This document shows, piece after piece, positions 14,231 to 17,507 of a stretch of DNA of 17,507 bases. The stretch spans positions 1 through 17,507 of the forward strand of contig CAYNJF010000043.1 in NCBI GenBank assembly GCA_964397555.1, written 5' to 3'. The notes beneath the pieces were generated by a model. It was not told where the DNA came from and ran no database searches. It saw nothing but the letters and a program-made list of their open reading frames with translations. Every line of letters starts with the position of its first letter. The first letter of the stretch is position 1. Made by a program: the position numbers and the translations under genes. Source of the DNA: CAYNJF01 sp964397555 (GTDB lineage: Bacteria; Pseudomonadota; Gammaproteobacteria; Berkiellales; Berkiellaceae).

Positions 14231-16447
14231 TTAAAGATAGATCGACCGTGACATCGGCCCCAGTACCATTGATCTCGTTTAGCTTTACCTCAAAATCAAA
14301 ATTAGGTGAATCGTCTTCCAAAACTGTACCTGAGGCTGTTCGAGTCACGACGAAATCAGGTCTATCAATGATGGTGGTAGTTGCAACTCCAGTGTTTGAA
14401 TCAATGGGCAAGAGCACTGGCTGACCACCAATAGAAGTCTGGGCACTAAGAATCGTCAAACTGAAGTCTTCGTCATTCTCTAGAATGCCTTCGTTTAGAA
14501 TGTCGACATCAAAGGAAAGCGAAGTATTGCCTGCGCCAATAACAAACTCTTGTGTAGGTTGACCATTTGAATTTTGCGCCCAATCGACATCATCGCCAAG
14601 AAGCAGTCCTGAGAGTTCAACTTCAACAATGACATCTTCTGCTAGAGATGAATCTAAATTAAGAGTAAAGGTGGCTGAGTTATTAAGTCCTTCAATGACA
14701 GTGGTGTTATCTGCGGTTATGGAAATTGTTGGGAGCGTTATGTCATTATCTATGATTTGTGTCGTAACGCTTGAAGCATTGGAAAGCGTTGCACCACCAA
14801 CAGGATTGCTGATGAATACCGAATAATCCTCATTAGGTTCATCAGCTGCATCATCTTCAATAGTAACAATAAACGTTTGTGCTGTTACATTTGGTGCAAA
14901 CGTGAGCGTTTTTGCTGCAGCATTAAAGTCGCTTCCTTGTTCTGCAAACCCGTCAGTAGTCGATATATCCACGGAAATCTGACTCGCCGTTGCCTCACTC
15001 AACGTCACCGTGTATTCAGCGGTTCCTGCATCTTCATCAATGGTTGCAGGGCCAACGATTGATATTTCTGGGATTACGTTACTTCCGTTAATCGTCAAAT
15101 CAATTTTGCCAACTGAGGTAGATTCTCCATCGCTTATTTGATAAAAGAATGTCTCAATCTCCTGCTCACCAGCATTCAAACTGTTGTCCGTTAATAGGTA
15201 ATTAACCGTACCGTCGCCAGCAAATCCTATTGCGCCATACGTTCCAAAAACAGCCAAATCAAAGGTTGAGTTTGCATCATTGGTTAGACTAAATCCGATG
15301 ATTGAGGATAAGGTTAAGTTGTCATCCACATCAGAATCATTCAAGAGCAAGTCCAATACTAGGGGGGTACCCAGATCAGAGGCTTCATTGACTACAAAAT
15401 TATCATCGGAGGCATCTGGTGCATCATTCACTCCCACCACAGTAACCTCTAAGGTTGCGGTGTCACTCAAATCACCATCGCTCACCTCGTAAGAAAACTC
15501 ATCGATCCCTTCGACTCCAGCTTGTAATGCACGTGCCGCCTCATTGATTGAATATGTATATCCCCCATCAGCTTGCACAATTAAAGAGCCAAAGTTACCT
15601 TCGATTGTAGTCCCAACAGATAAACCACCCGCTTCCGTTATCTCTAAGTCATCTCCATCAATATCTGAATCATTAGAAAGCAAGCCATCAGAACTGCTAC
15701 CAAAAACAAATACGGCATCAGAGTCTGCTGTAAATCTTTGACTATCATCTTCAGCTTGTGGGGCATCGTTCGTCCCCGTGATGGTAATAATCACAAGATC
15801 ACTGGCCGTGCCATCTAAACTCGTGAATGTAAAACTCTCGGTCAGGGTATCGCCTAAGCCCAAAGCTTGAACGTCGGAATTCGTATTGTCTAAGACATAG
15901 GTCCAAGCTCCAGCGCTGTTAATCGAGAAGGTTCCAAACATACCCGCAGTATTCATTTGTTCTATAACCTGGTCTTCACCCAGGTCAACATCGCTAACCG
16001 ATACCGTGCCCGCATCCGTCGAGGCGTTCCCACCATCTTCGGTGACATTTCCTAGGTCCCCAATCACCTCAGCCCCATCATTCATCCCCGTGATGGTAAT
16101 TTCTACAACGTCACTGGCCGAACCATCCAGGCTGGTCACCGTGAATGTATCAACCGTAGTATCGCCTTCGCCTAAGGCCTGAACGTCGGCATTCGTATTG
16201 TCTAAAACATAGGTCCAAGCCCCAGCGCTGGTAATCGAGAAGGTTCCAAACAGACCCGCAGTATTCATTTGTTCTTTAACCTGGTCTTCACCAAAGTCAA
16301 CATCACTAACCGATACCGTGCCTGTGGCTTGAAGCAATGTATCCTCAGTCACTTGTCCTTGGGCCCCGGTCACCGTAGCCACATCATTCGTACCCGTGAT
16401 GGTAATAATCACAAGATCACTGGCCGTGCCATCTAAACTCGTGAATG
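14172..16447 (-). CDS. Middle part of giant repeat-rich surface or secreted protein (VCBS, cadherin-like, Calx-beta)
   Basis: The frame enters from the N gap without a real start codon and ends at the ten-C run. Counting from the first GTG after the gap (16412): the tail of one VCBS repeat, then two complete VCBS repeats (residues 11-112 and 113-216; GTVSVSDVDLGEDQ, SAGAWTYVLDN, SLDGTASD, ITGTND), two cadherin-like or tandem-95-type repeats with long NDSD-DGD calcium motifs (about 217-330 and 330-445), and two complete Calx-beta repeats plus a third that is cut (about 448-557, 560-683, 686 onward; DEDAGTAEYTVTLSEA and GSDFNAAAKTLTFAP). Domains of this kind form rigid calcium-stabilised stalks in large bacterial adhesins. 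The stop at 14172 cuts a Calx-beta domain in mid-fold, so it is not a natural end. Confidence 0.8.
14178..14187. repeat. Ten-C homopolymer (poly-G in the coding strand) at a frame break
   Basis: Ten consecutive C lie inside a Calx-beta repeat of the giant gene. With ten, the upstream frame reads YMGGGI and stops at TAA (14172-14174). With nine (or twelve), it reads YMGGGFNNPTIAF and continues through the downstream part. The break is either a homopolymer sequencing error or a slippage-prone phase-variation tract. Confidence 0.85.
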
Positions 16448-16794
16448 NNNNNNNNNNNNNNNNNNNNNNNNNNNNNNNNNNNNNNNNNNNNNNNNNNNNN
16501 NNNNNNNNNNNNNNNNNNNNNNNNNNNNNNNNNNNNNNNNNNNNNNNTAAAACTCTCGGTCAGGGTATCGCCTAAGCCCAAAGCTTGAACGCCGGCATTC
16601 GTATTGTCTAAGACATAGGTCCAAGCCCCAGCGCTGGTAATCGAGAAGGTTCCAAACATACCCGCAGTATTCATTTGCTCTTGAACCTGATCTTCACCCA
16701 AATCAACATCACTAATGCTCACATTACCCGTATCCGAAGAGGCGTTCCCACCATCTTCGGTGACATTGCCTAAGTCCCCAATCACTTCAGCCCC
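15765..16794. repeat. Three tandem VCBS repeat units of about 306-312 bases
   Basis: Boundaries taken at the conserved TGTND codons give units 15765-16076 (312 bases), 16077-16382 (306) and 16383-16794 (412 including 100 N, so 312 of sequence). The two outer units are nearly identical in DNA and protein (GAEVIGDLGNVTEDGGNAS; LGLGDTLTESFTFTSLDG). The middle unit is clearly diverged (VATVTGAQGQVTEDTLLQA). This A-B-A order points to recent duplication or gene conversion between outer units. Confidence 0.8.
16448..16547. other. Scaffold gap of 100 N inside a VCBS repeat
   Basis: Exactly 100 N is the conventional placeholder for a gap of unknown length. The left flank ends CTCGTGAATG and the right begins TAAAACTCTCGG. 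In the intact copy near 15830 these two strings are directly adjacent. Removing the N restores both the frame and a 312-base repeat unit. The gap probably hides zero or a whole number of repeat units collapsed by assembly. Confidence 0.9.
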
Positions 16795-17507
16795 ATCATT
16801 CGTCCCCGTGATGGTAATCACTAATTCTGCAGTATCAGTCGCTTGCCCATCACTGATGGTGTATGTGAAGGTTTCAGTCTCGGCTTGCCCCTCACTGAGG
16901 GTTTGAGCATTCGTATTAAGCGTATAGGTATAAGAGCCATTGGCTTGGACCTCTAGCAGTCCATAGACTCCAGATAAGATCAACGTGCCCGTATTGGGAG
17001 CCCCTGTCGTGGATAATCCCACCACCGTTAACGGATCACCATCAGGATCGGAATCATTGGCGAGCAGCGAGTTTGGATCTGAAGCACCAACAACCAATGC
17101 TGGATCATCTTCACCAAGGCTGTTGGTATCATCCACAGCCACAGGAGCCTCATTCCCACCGGGTTGGTCGATAAAAGTTGTGCTGTCTTGGACTTCCGCA
17201 ATTGAAACGTTTTTAAGGTAGATACCTTCGGTAGGAGATAGCTGGATAAATGTGTCATTACCTTGAGCGATGTATTGTACCTCATTGGGATTAAAACCAG
17301 AGATGACGAGCTGATCAAACCCTACTTCAAAGTCATGAATCGTATCAACCCCATCGCCGACCGTGAACTTAAAGGTATCGACATCATGATCACGTCCCCA
17401 ATAAAGCTTACTGCCCCATAAATTATCTCCACCATGAATGGTCACTTTTGGATCATGCACTTCTTGGATGTCAAAGATGGCATCGTTAAAGTCGTTGTCT
17501 CCGCCAC
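16548..17507 (-). CDS. N-terminal-side part of giant repeat-rich surface or secreted protein, 5' end outside the window
   Basis: The frame is open to the right edge and beyond. The codons before the GTG at 17460 read GGDNDFNDAIFDIQE, which matches the DUF4114-type motif GGDxDFNDxxF, so translation does not start at 17460. Next comes an RTX-flank-like segment (DTFKFTVGDGVDTIHDFEVGFDQLVISGF), similar to the region around hemolysin-type calcium-binding repeats that normally lies near the C-terminus of type I-secreted proteins. Here it precedes the stalk. A cadherin-like repeat starting NEAPVAVDD, with LLANDSDPDGDPLT, follows, and then most of one VCBS repeat up to the N gap. Together the three visible parts encode about 1770 residues of one protein, with an unknown amount missing in the gap and upstream. 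Confidence 0.78.

Noticed and set aside
14172..16412. Reading the two overlapping frames at 14172-14230 as two separate genes
   Set aside because: The stop cuts a Calx-beta domain and the downstream frame resumes the same domain; no ribosome-binding site or plausible start exists for a second gene.
15765..16794. Regular repeats that could suggest a CRISPR array
   Set aside because: Units are 306-312 bases, coding and in frame, and encode VCBS domains; there are no short repeats with unique spacers.

Overview
The window looks like chromosomal DNA of a Gram-negative, probably gammaproteobacterial, cell with moderate to low G+C. The reasons are an Escherichia coli-type SerA module, a PcnB-like nucleotidyltransferase domain, TacT/TacA-type toxin-antitoxin proteins, Sec signal peptides and a giant VCBS/Calx-beta surface protein. 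I cannot name the genus. One scaffold gap of exactly 100 N (16448-16547) shows this is a draft assembly.

Layout, left to right. 24-1892 (+) is a membrane sensor with two HAMP-like segments and a GAF-like domain but no output domain. It converges on 2105-5890 (-), a 1261-residue protein with a long helical N-terminus, coiled coils and a PcnB/CCA-type nucleotidyltransferase domain near the C-terminus. After a 375-base gap come a GNAT toxin-like gene (6266-6793, -) and a DUF1778 antitoxin-like gene (6956-7234, +). They are arranged head to head around a 14-bp palindrome, not in the usual co-directional operon. A small glycine-rich hydrophobic protein with a bacteriocin-like leader follows (7334-7597, +). 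A 12-bp-arm inverted repeat then precedes a TetR-family regulator (7700-8266, +). A terminator hairpin separates TetR from a convergent pair of exported-protein genes on the minus strand: a TPR protein (8280-8924) and a 62-residue acidic secreted peptide (9030-9218).

9479-11362 (+) encodes an unusual fusion. A SerB-like HAD phosphatase is joined to a full SerA-type 3-phosphoglycerate dehydrogenase with an ACT domain, so steps 1 and 3 of serine biosynthesis sit in one chain. Its stop codon abuts the stop of a convergent two-membrane-segment protein of unknown function (11363-11971, -).

From 12089 to the right edge the minus strand holds one very large repeat-rich exported protein, read from right to left. 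The order is a DUF4114/RTX-like segment, cadherin-like and VCBS repeats, Calx-beta repeats, a CSLREP-like segment, a beta-helix and an acidic tail. Its 5' end lies outside the window. It is broken twice on paper. The first break is the N gap, whose two flanks join seamlessly when compared with another repeat copy. The second is a run of ten C (ten G in the coding strand) at 14178-14187 that puts the gene out of frame by one base. The second break is either a homopolymer error or a phase-variable tract.

The most notable items are the nucleotidyltransferase/coiled-coil giant, the head-to-head toxin-antitoxin pair beside a bacteriocin-like gene and a TetR gene with a strong upstream palindrome, the SerB-SerA fusion, and the poly-G switch candidate in the surface protein. 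All functional statements rest on motif recognition by eye.
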